Origin: Mesorhabditis belari
Taxonomy: Eukaryota > Nematoda > Chromadorea > Rhabditida > Rhabditidae
Direction of reading: 5' to 3'
DNA length: 64,000 nt
NCBI GenBank assembly: GCA_958450365.1
Contig: CAUEEP010000737.1
Location: 1,105,501-1,169,500 of the forward strand
Of the stretch, positions 1 to 10,718 are shown in pieces. The position numbers were made by a program, and so were the translations under genes. The stretch's first letter is position 1; the number at the start of each line of letters is the position of its first letter. The notes under the pieces were generated by a model. The model searched no databases. It worked only from the letters and a program-made list of their open reading frames with translations, and was not told where the DNA came from.

Positions 1-66
1 GGAAATTTCTGATCCTGACAGCTTTCACTTACACTTCATTGACTTTAAAAAGTATGAATTCTTTAG

Positions 67-3000
67 AGTGTCCGTAAGAAGCGTCAAAAGGATTTGCAAG
101 CGGCGGCAGCTCGGTTGAAAGGAATGGAGTTGCAGTTGTCACAGATGCGATTCTCCGCTTCAAAGCCCGATATCTCGACTGATGCCAATCATAATGGTAA
201 ATAAATTTAAAGAAAAACAAGCTTATTGATCATTTTTGGATTTATTGAAATGATTTTGGATTAGTTTGGATTGTTATTGGGAGGGGGGGAGTGTTTTGTA
301 GAATGTAGGTTATGTAGAATATGATGGGGCTGATTTCAGAATGGAAAACTCGAGTCTCAGCATCAACAAATCGAATGATGGCTCAATCTTGTCCGACAAC
401 GCCTCGTGGAAGTGTGCCGGATTTAAGAGATGAAAATGGAGAGAAAAGTGAATATGAGGAAGATACTGCGATAAATCATACCGATAGAAGAAGACCGAGC
501 AGGTTTGTGGAAGGATATTTCTGAAGGGATCTTTCTGTAGAAGGATCCTTTCAGATCTTTCTGTTAAAGAATATCTTTCTGTTAAAGAATCTCTTTCTTT
601 TAAAGAATCTCTTTCTACCAAAGAATTACTGTCAATTTCAAATCTCTTTCTGCTCTCAGTGCTCTCTGCTTCTTCATTTCTCAACAATAGAAGGAGAAGC
701 AGAGAGCTTAGTGAACCAGAAAGAGTGTGTCTAAGCTTAAAATGATTACAGTCCTCTTGTAGCTACTCTAGACTACAAGACTACTCTAGACTACTGCAAG
801 TACTACTGTAAGCATTACTGTAAGACCTAAACCGATACCCCTTTCAGTGTCGCTTCGTCATCCCGTGCAGCGCTCTCGTCAAATCGTTTCTCTGAGGCTT
901 CAACCTGTTCCGCTCTTTCGATGCCTTTAAATCAAGGATCTTCTCAATCCTCACTTTCTCAATCGGGTTTTTCTCAACTTGGCCCGAGTCCAACTGGACT
1001 TCCACCAAAAGGACAAAGGATTCAAACAATTCCCCGATCAATCACCCACTCAGAACATCTTGATCACAATTGTCGAAAGCAATTGCCATTGTGAGTTGAG
1101 AAAAAAGTGAAAAGATTTAGGAAAAGAGAAATCATTGTTTAAAACTTGTTTTCTAAAGAGCAAACAGTTCTTGCTAAATAATGGAAACTTTTTTGTTGTC
1201 GAATGGCAGATTTTAGGGAACAATTTCTGTTTGCTCTTTAGAAAACAAGTTTTAAACAATGATTTCTCTATCCATTATTTAGCAAGAACTTGTTTTTCTA
1301 AAGCATAAAATCCGTAAATCATACTTTACTAGAACAGTTTAATTACTGTTTAATAGCAGTTTAATTGCGAGAACCATTCGAAAAGGCCAATTTAAGTTGG
1401 GCTTTTCGAATGAGTTACAGTACTGGACAATGAAATATGAATATTTGAAAAACGATCGTCACTTTCGCGCGTCTGTAACTCCTTTGTCTTTGAGTTTAAA
1501 CTATTAGTGTTATACATTTTCTGAAAGCTCTTTTCAAGGGCTACACAATCGTAATATTAATATTTAGAAATACGGTAAAGACAAGGGAGTTACAGACGTG
1601 CGAAAGTGACGATCTTTTTTCAACCATAATATTTCATTGTCCAGTAGTGTAAGTCCCAATCGATCGGCTTTGAAGCGTAGATTTCGAATACCGTATTCTC
1701 TCTTAATAGTAGTGCACCCAAAGCTTCGCCTAAATTCCTCGAAATCTCGAGAACCACTTATCAGAACCTATCAATGTGGGGTCGGTAACCCTACCATAAC
1801 CTCACGATAACCCTACCATAACCCTACCGTAACCCTACCGTAATCCAAGTGAGCAGATTCGAGTTAGTAATCAGATCCGTCAATATTAGTAGCTGACGAT
1901 GAGATCTAGTGGGGGATTTAAGTGTTGAGCTTCTGGGAAAACTTTGGAAGCTGTAAATAGACATCAACTCGGCTCTGGGGCACTACTGTTAGAGAAAATA
2001 CGGGATTAAAGTTTTGAAAGGTAATTTGAACATAAATAATATAAATTAAATATTATTTAGAAATAATGAATATATAAGAAATCTTAGTATTGGTTAGAAC
2101 ATTGATCAAAGGCTTCATTTCAGATATGAGAATGTTGGCTATCGATCGTCAGCTGCCTACCAAAGCGCCTATCGACAATCGCACTATCCAACATTGCATG
2201 TAAGTCGAAAAACTAATCTAGACTAGATCTAGGAATTTCAATTTTTCATTTTCAATAGTTATCCAACGGAAAAAAACCCAATTTCTTTGTCATTACTGTA
2301 ATTGGATTACTGTAACTGTACTATTTGTTAGATACTTTGAGTACGGTAATGAATATTGTACTTTCAGGAACAACAAATCTCTCGCCAGCGTGCCAAATCC
2401 GAGCACTCTTTACACAACAATCCTCAAGTTTTAAACGCCGATTGGACCCCGAAAAAAGTACAGCAACGGGTAAATGAAGCTATAATGAACGTTTTTTCGA
2501 AATTAACCCTTTTTAGATAATCCAAGCGCCAATAATTCAACACAATGGTTCTCCGAATCCATTGCCTCTATCACCTCCAATGATTCGAATGCAAACAAGT
2601 CACTCTTGTTCAGCTGGCTTCAGTACAGCGAGCTTGGATCGGAAAGCTCTGAGGAATCGGTTAGTTAAAGGGCGCTTTTCAATCGTCCTACCATCGGCAT
2701 CAGTGGCCTAGTGGTTAAAGGGACGGTTTCCCAGTCGGTCGTCCCGACAGGGACCCTTCAGGGTTCGATCCCGCTCTTGGTTTTTGCTTCAATAGAAGTT
2801 CGAGGCTTTCTCTAGTGAAATTCAGCTGTGAAATGAAGACTTAAGAAATGTCTACACCTTAATGTTATCCGAGACCTTAGAGGACATCGACCTGTATTTT
2901 TCTAAAAATCATCCGAGGCCTTAGACTTGTAGATCGAAAGTGATGGTTAAAAGTAAGCGTTTTTTTAGACCTGTATCCGGTTCTCCACTTGTCGATGGTC

Positions 3001-4771
3001 ATCAATCTCGTGTCCTTCTCCCAGCGCATACAAACACATCAAGAGATCAATCCCCATCCACTCAACGAATCACCACTTTTCCCGTTGGCACAAAGGGTTT
3101 ATTTTATGAGACGTGAGTTTGCTGCTTTTGAATAATCATAAGAAATCAATCTAAGTCTGATAATTCGTGTATCTTGGTAACAGGAAATCAATGATTGATT
3201 GTAGCTTGATTGATTGATTGTACAATCACTGATTGATTGTAGATTGACTGTAGAACGATTGTAGCTAATGTCGGTAGCTAGAAATGTTTCCAGAAAGCCC
3301 TACAACACTTGCTCGTCTCCCCTCAGCGCCACTCGTGTCATTCAACCGCAACGTTTCCCCACCACTCATTCAGCTCCACAATTCCCACCATTTCAACACT
3401 CACCTCAGAGTCTTATCAGGTGAAAATAAACAAAAACTCTACATAAAACCATAAACATTTACTGTTAAGTCGATACTTTTAGAATTGATCAGTTAAAAGA
3501 TATAAAAGCTTTGATAACAGCTTTCAAAAAAGGATGCATAGAAATGAACGCTATAAACTACAAGATTAGACTAGAAACGCTTATAAAAACGCATAGAATA
3601 ACCATCTTTACAAACTGTTTTTATCAATCTTTTCAACTTTGAGCTTTCGAATGGAAGAATGGGAATGACCAGAAGTGCAATGATCGTTTGGGATTTCTTT
3701 TGAAATAACCATTTGAATCGTTTGAAATGACCAGAAGTGACCGCAGTTACTTCTAGTCATTCCCTCTAAAATCTTGAATTTCTTTTGATTTATTGACTTT
3801 TTGATAGTGAAAAAACGATCAAAAAACGATCAAAAAACGATTCAAAACGATCAGAACGATGAGTTACTTCTAGTCATTCCCTTGTAAGATCAAATGAATT
3901 TATCATTTCTACGCTTAACTCTAACGTTTTTCTTTTCAAGTTTATAGTCTTATTTCATAAGAAAAGAAGACTAGAAATTGTAATAAATGGCTTATTCTTG
4001 AAGTAATGATTAATGATTGATTGTAAAAATGATTGATTGTAAAAATGATTGATTGATTTGATTTGATTTTATGTTTTATGTTTTATGTGAAAGCTTTTAC
4101 GTTGGTTTCATTAGTAATAGGTTTTTTTAAAAGAAAGAATTGCCTTTAAAAGAAAAAAGACGGGGGTGGGACAAATGCTATCTTTTTTTTGCTGGAAAAG
4201 GCCTTAGGAAAGGTTGTAGAGCTTCAAAAATGTTTTCATAGACGGGAATCGTATGCGTAGATTCCGAATTTCGACAAATCAGACCTCGCTGACACGTCAA
4301 ATTTGGGCTGAAAGGCCTGGACTGCGGAAAAGCGCTAAGTTGCGTAGTTTTTGCCTTTTAGCCCAAATTTGACGTGTCAGCGAGGTCTGATTTGTCGAAA
4401 TTCGGAATCTACGCATACGATTCCCTTATATGGAAATATTTTCGAAGCTCTACGGCCTTGCCTAAGGTATTTTCCAGCAAAAAAAAGGTGCGCAAATGTT
4501 CAGGTGCGCACAAAAAAAGGTCGCATTTGTCCCACCCCCAAAAAGACAATTCTACTCGTCTGTAGTCTGATTTCTGTAGTTTATAGCTTGTAATTTGTCG
4601 TTTAGTGTTTAGTTTAAAACATCACCAAAAAATCTCATTTTCAGACAAAATCCCGTCACAATGTCGTCAAGCAATTCGCCGATTCCACAGCAAAACCCAA
4701 AAATGGAAGCTTTATTAGATTATTATAAAGAGCACGAAAGAAAATCCACAAAAACAGCGACAATTGTTTAG
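67..4771 (+). CDS. Unrecognised Ser/Pro-rich scaffold-like protein, 3' part (5' end outside window)
   Basis: Eight exons join in one frame: about 67-196, 340-502, 2124-2199, 2368-2469, 2517-2659, 2969-3112, 3294-3419 and 4645-4771, giving roughly 335 residues. The first visible exon is a basic, coiled-coil-like segment (starts VRKKRQKDLQAAAARLKG). The rest is low-complexity, rich in Ser, Pro, Gln and Asn, with tyrosine motifs such as YENVGY and a second short Tyr-containing stretch (KGLFYETKPYN). The protein ends in Thr-Ile-Val, which fits a class I PDZ-domain ligand. This architecture suggests a cytoskeletal or junctional scaffold, possibly FRMD4-like, but I could not match it to a family. 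The 1.6-kb intron 502-2124 carries MITE copies and the 1.2-kb last intron carries another. The splice phases agree throughout, so the exon chain is solid although the function is not. Confidence 0.65.
1418..1649. mobile_element. MITE family A, copy 1
   Basis: Snap-back palindrome of 232 bp flanked by TA. Its ends begin CAGTACTGGACAATGAAAT and CACTACTGGACAATGAAAT. Two further copies are at 9138-9370 and 16349-16579. The 2-bp TA duplication suggests mobilisation by a Tc1/mariner transposase. Confidence 0.9.
1691..2003. mobile_element. MITE family B, copy 1 (satellite-bearing)
   Basis: Ends CCGTATTCTCTCTTAATAG and an inverted partner at 1990-2003. Relative to the other two copies it has an internal insertion of about 12-bp units (CCCTACCGTAAC) at about 1788-1846 plus 45 bp of unique DNA. 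Confidence 0.8.
2690..2782 (+). repeat. tRNA-like insertion (SINE-like) in an intron
   Basis: A-box-like TGGCCTAGTGGTTAAAGG and B-box GGTTCGATCCC are about 45 bp apart, as in tRNA genes. No acceptor stem pairs, so it is not a functional tRNA. Confidence 0.65.
4162..4539. mobile_element. Palindromic element family D, copy 1
   Basis: Inverted arms begin GGGGGTGGGACAAATG and extend more than 150 bp each side, meeting around 4350. The second copy is at 45148-45550. The apparent open frames here are by-products of the palindrome. Confidence 0.88.
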
Positions 4772-4924
4772 GTTGAGTTGCACTTATGAAATCAATTTCA
4801 CTTTAACTTTACTTTAAATTCACTTTAAAAACATTCTCATGATATCATGGGAAAGTTTTATTCATGGGAAAGTTTCAATTCTCTCTAAAATCTTCAATTT
4901 TTTTTTGATTTATTGACTTTAAAC

Positions 4925-5145
4925 GATCAAAAAATGATTAAAAACGACCAAAAACGATCAAGAACGATCAAAAACGTTCAAAAACGATCAAAAACGATCA
5001 AAGAACGATCAAAAACGATTAAAAACGATCAAAAACGATCAAGAACGATTCTAAACGATCAAAAAACAATCAAAAACGATCAATAACGATTCTAAACGAT
5101 CCAGAACGATTCAAAACGATCAGAACGATCAAAAACAATCAAAAC
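4925..5145. repeat. 10-bp minisatellite
   Basis: About 20 imperfect units of AACGATCAAA. A few units of the same motif occur at 3809-3860. Confidence 0.9.
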
Positions 5146-5269
5146 AATATTTATTTTATAAATTCTCAACCTAAAAACTTGTCTATTAATGTATTTTTCT
5201 AAAAATTTGCTCAAAAAAACTCGCCAACGCACTTGTTCTAGTGAAAATTCTGTAAGAAATTTTGTATTA

Positions 5270-5487
5270 CCATATTTTCTCTAATAGTAGTGCACCGCGG
5301 CGAGCCGAGCTGATGGCTATTTACGGCTTCCAAAGTTTTCCCAGACGCTCAACACTCAAATCCCCCACTAGATCTCATCATTAGCTACATTTTCCGACCC
5401 CACATCGATAGGTTCTGATAAGCGGTTCTCGAGATTTCGAGGAATTTAGGCCAAGCTCTTGGTGCACTACTATTAAAGAAAATATGG
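5270..5487. mobile_element. MITE family B, copy 2
   Basis: A 218-bp element flanked by TA, with termini CCATATTTTCTCTAATAGTA and its inverse. The body is shared with copies 1 and 3. Confidence 0.9.
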
Positions 5488-5563
5488 TATGTCTAGTTTT
5501 TTGTCTGTCTAATTGCTAGAAGTGTTCAATTCACCTCTAGAATAGAATAGAAGAGTTCAAATA

Positions 5564-5782
5564 CCGTATTTTCTCTAATAGTAGTGCACCCAAGCGAGCC
5601 GAGTTGATCACTATTTTACGGTTTCCAAGATCTTCACAGAAGCTCAACACTCAAATCCCCCACTAGATCTCATCGTCAGCTACATTTTCCGACCCCACAT
5701 CGATAGGTTCTGATAAGCGGTTCTCGAGATTTCGAGGAATTTAGGCGAAGCTTTTGGTGCACTACTATTAAAGAAAATACGG
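5564..5782. mobile_element. MITE family B, copy 3
   Basis: A 219-bp element flanked by TA, only 76 bp from copy 2 and in the same orientation. Termini CCGTATTTTCTCTAATAGTA. Confidence 0.9.
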
Positions 5783-6604
5783 TACTTTGTTTATTTTTTC
5801 AATTCAATCATTAAATCATCAAATTTCACTTCACCCGGTGTGTGATTTTGCGTTTTTGTTTTTTGTTTTTCCCTCGAAATCTAATGCGTTTTTTTCGCTT
5901 TTCCCCTCGAAATCTAAAAATCTAAAAATTTTGTGCAAATCTCGGGTTTTCGCATTATAAAATGTTGAATTATTTGTGAATTTTGAAATTATTGTTTTGC
6001 AATTTTCCTTTTTGAACTCATCGAAAATCTCTGTGCAACTCTAGAAAGTTTTATTTTTATTTCATTTTATTTCATTTTAATTCAATTTTTATTCAATTTT
6101 ATTCATTTTAATTCAATTCTAATTCAATTTAAACTAAAAAAAAGTGCATTTGCATTTGTTATTTATGAAAATTTCAGCTTTTTTCGTGCCTTTTCATCAA
6201 AAAAGAGAAAGAAACAATAAATTTTATGAATATTTTATGATTAAAATCCTTTCATTAAAATCATTAAAATTAAAAACGAGAATTTAAAATGCAATCTAAA
6301 AGATAAAACATTTAAATTTTATTTATTTACAGTAGTAAAAAAAGGAAAAGAAAATTTGAATTTTATCCAGAACGAATCGCCTAAGCAGAGAGCAGAATTG
6401 GCGGCTTCTCCGAGTTTTCACCGCTAAATTTTCAGAGATAATTTAGAAGTTTTAAGAAAACATTGCAAGATTGCATTGCAAAGATTGCAAGAAAAGAGCG
6501 CTAAGTTTAGTATCAAGCTTAAAGTAATCTAATGTAGTGTAATGCTCATAAAAGAAGTTTGGTAGGGTAAGAAGTGAAGGAAGAAAAAGTGAATTTCTGG
6601 AGAG

Positions 6605-6682
6605 GGGATTCAACCGTTGACTTCGGTCTCAAACTGCCGCTTTCCAGGCAATTGCGCTAAGCATGAGACATCCGGTGACCTG
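6605..6682 (-). repeat. tRNA-like relic
   Basis: Degenerate B-box (inverse of GGATTCAACC) and A-box-like GCGCTAAGCATGAGAC on the minus strand. Diverged. Confidence 0.4.
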
Positions 6683-6744
6683 ACCTGTCAAGAGAAAAAG
6701 GGAAAGACAAGGGGGAAGAAGAAAAGGGGAAAGAAATAAGTAAT

Positions 6745-7190
6745 CTATCGACTATCAGATCTAGATTTAACGGACTATTCTAATATTGACGGATCTGATC
6801 ACTAACTCCAATCTGTTCACTTGGATTACGATAGGGTTGCGGTAGGGTCATGGTAGGGTTACGATAGGGTTACGGTGGGGTTACGGTAGGGTTTCGGTAG
6901 GGTCATGGTAGTGTTACGGTAGAGTCATGGTAGGGTTGCGGTAGGGTCATGGTAGGGTTACGATAGGGCTACGGTAGGGTTACGGTAGGGTTACGGTAGA
7001 GTCATGGTAGGGTTACGATAGGGTTACGGTGGGGTTACGGTAGGGTTGCGGTAGGGTCATGGTAGGGTTACGATAGGGTTACGGTGGGGCTACGGTAGGG
7101 TTACGGTAGAGTCATGGTAGGGTTACGATAGGGTTACGGTAGGGTTACGGCAGAGTCATGGTAGGTATACGGTAACGTTACGGCTTGCGG
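6745..7190. repeat. 12-bp satellite with family-B flank
   Basis: About 28 units of TTACGGTAGGGT and variants. The flank 6778-6828 matches, inverted, the interior of MITE B copy 1 (about 1847-1895). Confidence 0.88.
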
Positions 7191-7339
7191 TAATTTTTAA
7201 GTAGTGTACTACTGTAAGCTTGCCTGTCAATTAACTTTTCTCTGAAAAAAGCCCTTAATCCAGAGTTATTTTATGAAAACGAAGCTTGGCCCAAATTCCC
7301 AAAAAAGCCTATACATTAACCTTAATTTCAAGAAACTTT

Positions 7340-8229
7340 TTAGAAAAGAAGAGACGATATCTGAAATGCCTTTTGAACTAACCTCTTCTTCTCGATCTTC
7401 TCGATTTTCTTCTTCAGCTTTCCCTCAAATTTCTCGATTTTGCGATTTTCCTTTATTTGACATTTTTCCAAATGATGAATTGCTTTCGAGATTGCGCGAC
7501 GGAGATTCTCCGACGAATCAACGCCACCAAATTCTTGAATCACTTTCCCATCCTCAACGATTTGAATGCTTTTCTTTGAGGGTTCCTGGAAGAGTTGAGT
7601 TTTGAATTTGGTTTTTCGCAACTTACAATAGTTTTCATTTCATGGATCTTGTTTAATTTGTGCTCGAGTTTGTGCTTTTTCCATGCCAGCTTCGCCTCAA
7701 TGCGCTCGCGTTTTCCGGCCAAGCAGAGATGTTTACGCTCGAGTTTCGAGAAGTTTTTTGGTGACTCTGAAAAGGATTATAGTTTCAAATATTCTCTACG
7801 TTTCTAGAAATTATTTAATCATTTAAAGAAAGCTTGAAGTTTTGTGCAAAGAATGTTCAGGTCTAAAGCAGGACTTCTTGCCAGGTTAGGGCCAGTTTAA
7901 GCAGGGACAGGCAAATACCTGACACTTGCTTACCAGCTTGTCAAAGCTTACCAGCTTGTCAAAGCTTACCAGCTTGTCAAAGCTTACCAGCTTGTCGTGG
8001 TTAGTCAAAAACAGCTTTGAAACAACGCTGAGCTTAGTCGATCAACTTTTAAAAGTGTTTTGCGTATATAAGCATGACATTTCCTAGTATTGTATTTCTA
8101 TAATTTCCTTTACTTACCTTGTTTTCCCTTTTCATTGAGCTCTGGGTAAATGTTTTCCGTTTCAATTATTTGTTGAACTTCTTTTGTTGCTTGTTGATAA
8201 GTTGGTGGATCGATGTCAACATTTACCAT
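7340..8229 (-). CDS. Small charged coiled-coil protein, family unknown
   Basis: Three exons on the minus strand. The first runs from the ATG at 8229 (MVNVDIDPPTYQQATKEVQQ) to a GTAAGT donor near 8119. The second is about 7769-7627 and the third about 7591 to the TAA at 7340. The product is about 165 residues, Lys/Glu rich, with a long predicted helix at the C-terminus (repeated KKKIEKIEKK). A TTTAG acceptor-like site sits 12 bases before the ATG, consistent with trans-splicing. A GTTAGT donor inside the last exon could instead splice to an acceptor near 7230, replacing the tail by about 17 residues. No enzyme motif is visible and I recognise no family. Exon phases and codon use look genuine. 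Confidence 0.5.
7927..7997. repeat. 18-bp minisatellite
   Basis: Four units of GCTTACCAGCTTGTCAAA in the first intron of the coiled-coil gene. Confidence 0.9.
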
Positions 8230-8675
8230 TGTAAAAAGTGATTCTAAATAAAGGTAAAGAGTTTTGGAATAAAAATTTCAAGTAAAAGTTAGCAGGGAAT
8301 GGATAAAACGAAGTTAGAATGGATAAAACGAAATCATAAGTCAAGGAAAAAGATCGATCGAAAAAGAGACGAAGCTGAATCAAGATGAACTGTACAATTG
8401 TATTGTAAGAGGTGAGGAAAGTGCTTGAGAGAGAATAGGAAAAAGAAGAAGAAAGAAAATGGAAAGAACTCGTTTTGGAAAGCACAAGAGGGAGGAGTGA
8501 AGTGGCAGAAGGAGAAAAGCCAGGGAAACGATTGCGAAACTCTTCCCGCAGGCACGATAAAAGACAGTCAAGGATAAACAATTACGAATACGAAATAAAG
8601 TTTAACATTTTGGTTTCAATAAGTACTAGATTTTCCTTATATGGATTTAGTTTGATGAAAGAGAAAATGAAATTA

Positions 8676-9018
8676 TTGGCTTGGTGAATTGAAAATTTGG
8701 CCTTTGGGACTTTGAGCTAAAATTTATTCAACATAAAACGATCAATTCATTCCAAATAATTTCCATTATTATTGACGACTTCTGCCCATTTTACAGGCAA
8801 TTTGCGGATTCCTCTTTCGTAGTAGGATTTTCGTTTTGAATCGAAAAACTTCCAAAGCCAATTTTTGACTGCTTCTTCCGAATCGAAGTATCCTCCCGCA
8901 AGCTCACTACTCATGATCCGGAATAAATAGTAATCAAAAGGGACGAGGTCCGGACTTTATGGGGAATGCGACAAAAGCTCCCAAACAAGACTATTTATTT
9001 TAGAGCGAGTCAGTTTTG
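8676..9018 (-). mobile_element. Mariner 3'-end fragment
   Basis: This segment is closely similar to 56728-57155 of the mariner above, without the inserted block. It ends with a TTGG(C)TTGGTGAATTGAAAA terminal sequence at 8676. It encodes the C-terminal region of the transposase only. Confidence 0.85.
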
Positions 9019-9137
9019 CAACAAAGGTACCTTCCCGTCAAAGGTACCTTTCCGTCAAGTTAGCTTATTGAAAGGTAGCTTTCATTTCAATCGGGAAACG
9101 GGAAAAGTGAATAGATCTGTCCTTTCCGTCAAAGGTA

Positions 9138-9370
9138 CAGTACTGGACAATGAAATATGAATATTTGAAAAACGATCGTCACTTTCGCGCGTCTGTAACT
9201 CCCTTGTCTTTGAGTTTAAACTATTAGTGTTATACATTTTCTGAAAGCTCTTTTCAAGGGCTACACAATGGTAATATTAATATTTAGAAATACGGTAAAG
9301 ACATGGGAGTTACAGACGCGCGAAAGTGACGATCGTTTTTCAAATATTCATATTTCATTGTCCAGTAGTG
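9138..9370. mobile_element. MITE family A, copy 2
   Basis: Nearly the same sequence as copy 1, flanked by TA inside the repeated motif CCGTCAAAGGTACCTTTCC. The inverted arms pair along their whole length except for the loop. Confidence 0.9.
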
Positions 9371-9882
9371 TACCTTTCCGTCAAAGCTATTTTCTGTAGA
9401 ATGGAATAATCAAAAGTAACAATTATCAATATATTAACTAAATAAATGATTTCTTTTCTCTTTTAAATAAATAAATGCTAAATAAATGATTGCCTGTAAA
9501 TAGATTTAAAACTGTTAAAGTGAATGGAATAATGAAAAGGAATAATAATAATGAATAATAATAATGAATAATAATAATGAAAAGCTACAGCGATCAATTT
9601 TTAATTAGATTATATTCTTAGCATCTTTCTAGCAAAGCTGGATGTATTTTCAATCTAAAAATCAAGGATTTTCAAAGAAATTTGTAAAATCCTTTCGAAA
9701 TGCCCGCTTTTCTCAGCAAAAAAAACTGGATTTTATAGTGGAAAAGGGTTTCGAAACACCGGCTTTTCCCCAATTTTGCAGAGAAATTTCATAAACTCTC
9801 ACCGATTTTTATCAAAGCCGTGAATCATTCGGCTTTTTTTGGAGCAAATAATTTGTTTTAAAACTGCAAAATCTGAATTTGA

Positions 9883-10126
9883 GCTGTGAATTTGAGAGCT
9901 GTGAATTTGAGAGCTGTGAATTTGAGAGCTGTGAATTTGAGCTGTCAATTTGAGAGCTGTGAATTTTAGCTGTGAATTTGAGAGCTGTGAATTTGAGAGC
10001 TGTGAATTTGAGAGCTGTGAATTTGAGAGCTGTGAATTTGAGAGCTGTGAATTTGAGAGCTGTGAATTTGAGAGCTGTGAATTTGAGAGCTGTGAATTTG
10101 AGAGCTGTGAATTTGAGCTGTGAATT
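9883..10126. repeat. 15-bp minisatellite
   Basis: About 16 units of GAGAGCTGTGAATTT. Since 15 is a multiple of three, the array gives long false open frames. Confidence 0.92.
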
Positions 10127-10333
10127 CGATTCATGTAAACTTTTGGAAAGGTTCACTCGATAAATTGAAACTTTTAAATGACAACTTAAATGACTTTTGA
10201 CTTATTTTAACTCTAATTCTAAACAATAACTCTAAAAAGAAAACTCTAATAACTCTAATTAAGCTTTTTAAGCTTTTTGATAAGTAATTTAAGAAGAATA
10301 AATGATTGAAATGGCTGCAAAACTAGCAAAACT

Positions 10334-10655
10334 GGCTTTAGATTCATTTCTCTCGTTTAATGAAAACTTTGTTATAAGAAGAATGTTAAGAAGAATGCTA
10401 AGAAGAATGTTAAGGAGTTAAGAAGTATGTTAAGAAGAATAAATGACTGAACTGGTTTTAGATTCAAAACTAAATGGTTTTAGATTCATTTCTCTCGTTT
10501 AATGAAAACTTTGTTATAAGAAGAATGTTAAGAAGAATGCTAAGAAGAATGTTAAGGAGTTAAGAAGTATGTTAAGAAGAATAAATGACTGAACTGGTTT
10601 TAGATTCAAAACTAAATGGTTTTAGATTCATTTCTCTCGTTTAATGAAAACTTTT
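10334..10655. repeat. 142-bp tandem duplication
   Basis: Two full copies and a partial third, beginning at 10334, 10476 and 10618 with GGTTTTAGATTCATTTCTC (GGCTTT in the first). The unit contains smaller AAGAAGAATGTT repeats. Confidence 0.9.
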
Positions 10656-10718
10656 CAAAATGTAAGATCTGTAGCTAAAAGGAAAAAAAAAGACTTTTAT
10701 TCGATGATCTTTCCTTGA

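Larger units (their letters stand above)
8230..10718. other. Intergenic, repeats only
   Basis: Between two minus-strand genes. It holds a mariner fragment, MITE A copy 2, the GAGCTGTGAATTT array and the 142-bp tandem copies. The rest is AT-rich with no supported gene. Confidence 0.7.

Noticed and set aside
4351..4593. 80-residue frame with a near copy at 45351
   Set aside because: Both lie in one arm of palindromic family D, with no start context or splice support.
6826..7185. Telomere-like array
   Set aside because: The 12-bp TTACGGTAGGGT unit is not the nematode telomere repeat TTAGGC and is tied to a MITE interior.
9799..10156. Two long overlapping frames of Ser/Asn/Gln and Lys/Phe/Thr repeats
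   Set aside because: A 15-bp minisatellite keeps all frames open; no independent coding evidence.
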